Assembly (NCBI RefSeq): GCF_003086295.3
Contig: NC_092045.1
Coordinates: 25,734,890-25,798,889 of the forward strand
Length of the DNA: 64,000 bases
Direction: 5' to 3'
From: Arachis hypogaea
Taxonomy: Eukaryota; Streptophyta; Magnoliopsida; Fabales; Fabaceae
The translations under genes were made by a program, and so were the position numbers. Of this stretch, positions 63,427 through 64,000 are shown piece after piece. Within the stretch, counting starts at the first letter, position 1. Every line of letters starts with the position of its first letter. A model generated the notes under the pieces. It made no database searches. It saw only the letters and a list, made by a program, of their open reading frames with translations, and was not told where the DNA came from.

Positions 63427-64000
63427 TGATGCACCACTATTTCGTGGTACATTTTGTGCTTAATTCGGTGAATTTTATCCACTAATCTCACACTTATTCA
63501 CAAAATCTGCATGTTCTACACTTTCCTTCCTAATTTTATGCTATGGTTGAAAACATGCTTCTTTGGCCTTTAATTCACTATTTTTAATCCTCTTTTATTA
63601 CCATTCGATGTCGTGATATGTGTGTTAAGTGTTTTCAGGTTTTATAGGGCAGGAATGGCTTAGAGGATGGAAAGGAAGCATGAAAAAGTGGAAGGAATAC
63701 AAGAAGCCGAAGGAACTGCAAAGCTGTCAGCCCTGACCTTTTCGCACTCAATCGATCATAACTTGAGCCGCAGAGGTTCAAATGAGGCGGTTCCAATTGC
63801 GTTGGAAAGCTAACGTTCGAGGCTTCAAAATGAGATATAATTTGCCATAGTGGCCATACAGCAAGGCGATGCGCACGCGTGCATCTGCAAAAATTTAGTG
63901 TATCAGAATTTGCCCCCAACGATTTCTGGGCTGTTTTTTACCCAGTTCTCGGCCCAGAAAACACAGATTAGAGGATGTAGAGTAAAGGAATCAGGGAAAT
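63427..64000 (+). mobile_element. E10: start of an LTR element inserted in E1 RT
   Basis: Starts TGATGCACCAC, like the TGATAAACCAC start of E2, and shares the 'cattcgatgtcgtgatatgtgtgttaagtg' region (63602 on, compare 30142 on). No coding frame; LTR sequence only as far as the window goes. The left flank TGGAT (63422-63426) is the predicted TSD. The end lies outside. Confidence 0.8.

Larger units (their letters stand above)
1094..64000 (+). mobile_element. E1: decayed Athila-type Ty3/gypsy element, incomplete at right
   Basis: E1 is the outermost element. It has a 5' LTR (1094-2470), a degenerate primer-binding site, a leader and a gag that stops at 4471. The reading frame resumes at 61082 after E2 and everything nested in it, giving the rest of gag, protease and RT. 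E10 then interrupts RT at 63427. The 3' half and 3' LTR are outside the window. E1 proteins are closest to those of E5, so the two belong to one family. Many in-frame stops, frameshifts and a mutated PBS mark it as the oldest identifiable insertion here. The left flank ACCAC (1089-1093) should be one TSD copy. Confidence 0.85.

Noticed and set aside
1..64000. Host plant genes
   Set aside because: Every open frame longer than about 100 codons is explained by gag, protease, pol, the third ORF, tandem repeats or LTR sequence.

Overview
The window is a stack of LTR retrotransposons with no host gene, rRNA or tRNA gene visible. AT-rich plant-type sequence, Ty3/gypsy gag-pol of the Athila and Tat kinds, primer-binding sites matching the 3' end of tRNA-Asp (TGGCGCCGTTGCCGGGGA), and the endlessly repeated palindrome GGCGTTTAACGCC point to a legume, most probably peanut (Arachis), in repeat-rich (pericentromeric-type) heterochromatin. 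The genus is an inference from the repeat style, not a database match.

LTR ends (TG...CA), primer-binding sites and 5-bp target-site duplications (TSDs) resolve the insertions. I label them E1-E10 by start. E1 (1094 to beyond the window) is an old, decayed Athila-type element. Its gag is split by E2 (4472-61076), a solo LTR of about 1.5 kb. E2 was itself hit twice: by E3 (4571-30061, a Tat-type element) and by E7 (31128-60736). E3 contains E4 (5742-11877), E5 (14022-25562) and a reverse-strand solo LTR, E6 (25800-26251). E7 contains E8 (34303-43529) and the reverse-strand E9 (44637-54949). E10 (63427 onward) interrupts the reverse transcriptase of E1 and runs off the right end.

LTR divergence counted by eye agrees with the nesting: E4 about 0.5 percent, E9 and E5 about 1-1.5 percent, E8 and E7 about 2-3 percent, E3 about 5 percent.

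Only E5 has the full Athila-like layout (gag, protease, RT, RNase H, integrase, then a third ORF in the env position), and it is dead from stop codons and a frameshift. E7 and E9 are two copies of a family that keeps gag-protease and the third ORF but has no RT, RNase H or integrase. In E9 both ORFs are open (762 and 374 codons). E8 keeps gag-protease and an integrase tail. E4 has almost no coding capacity. These look like non-autonomous elements mobilised by enzymes supplied in trans.

The most interesting signals are RNA-like structures shared by these families: (i) a stem-loop plus TAAGTTTGGTGT found both at the 3' LTR border and in front of the third ORF, with compensatory stem changes; (ii) a hairpin with invariant loop AGGCAA just after gag-pol, whose stem covaries among families; (iii) arrays in which both the repeat units and the spacers between them are palindromes.
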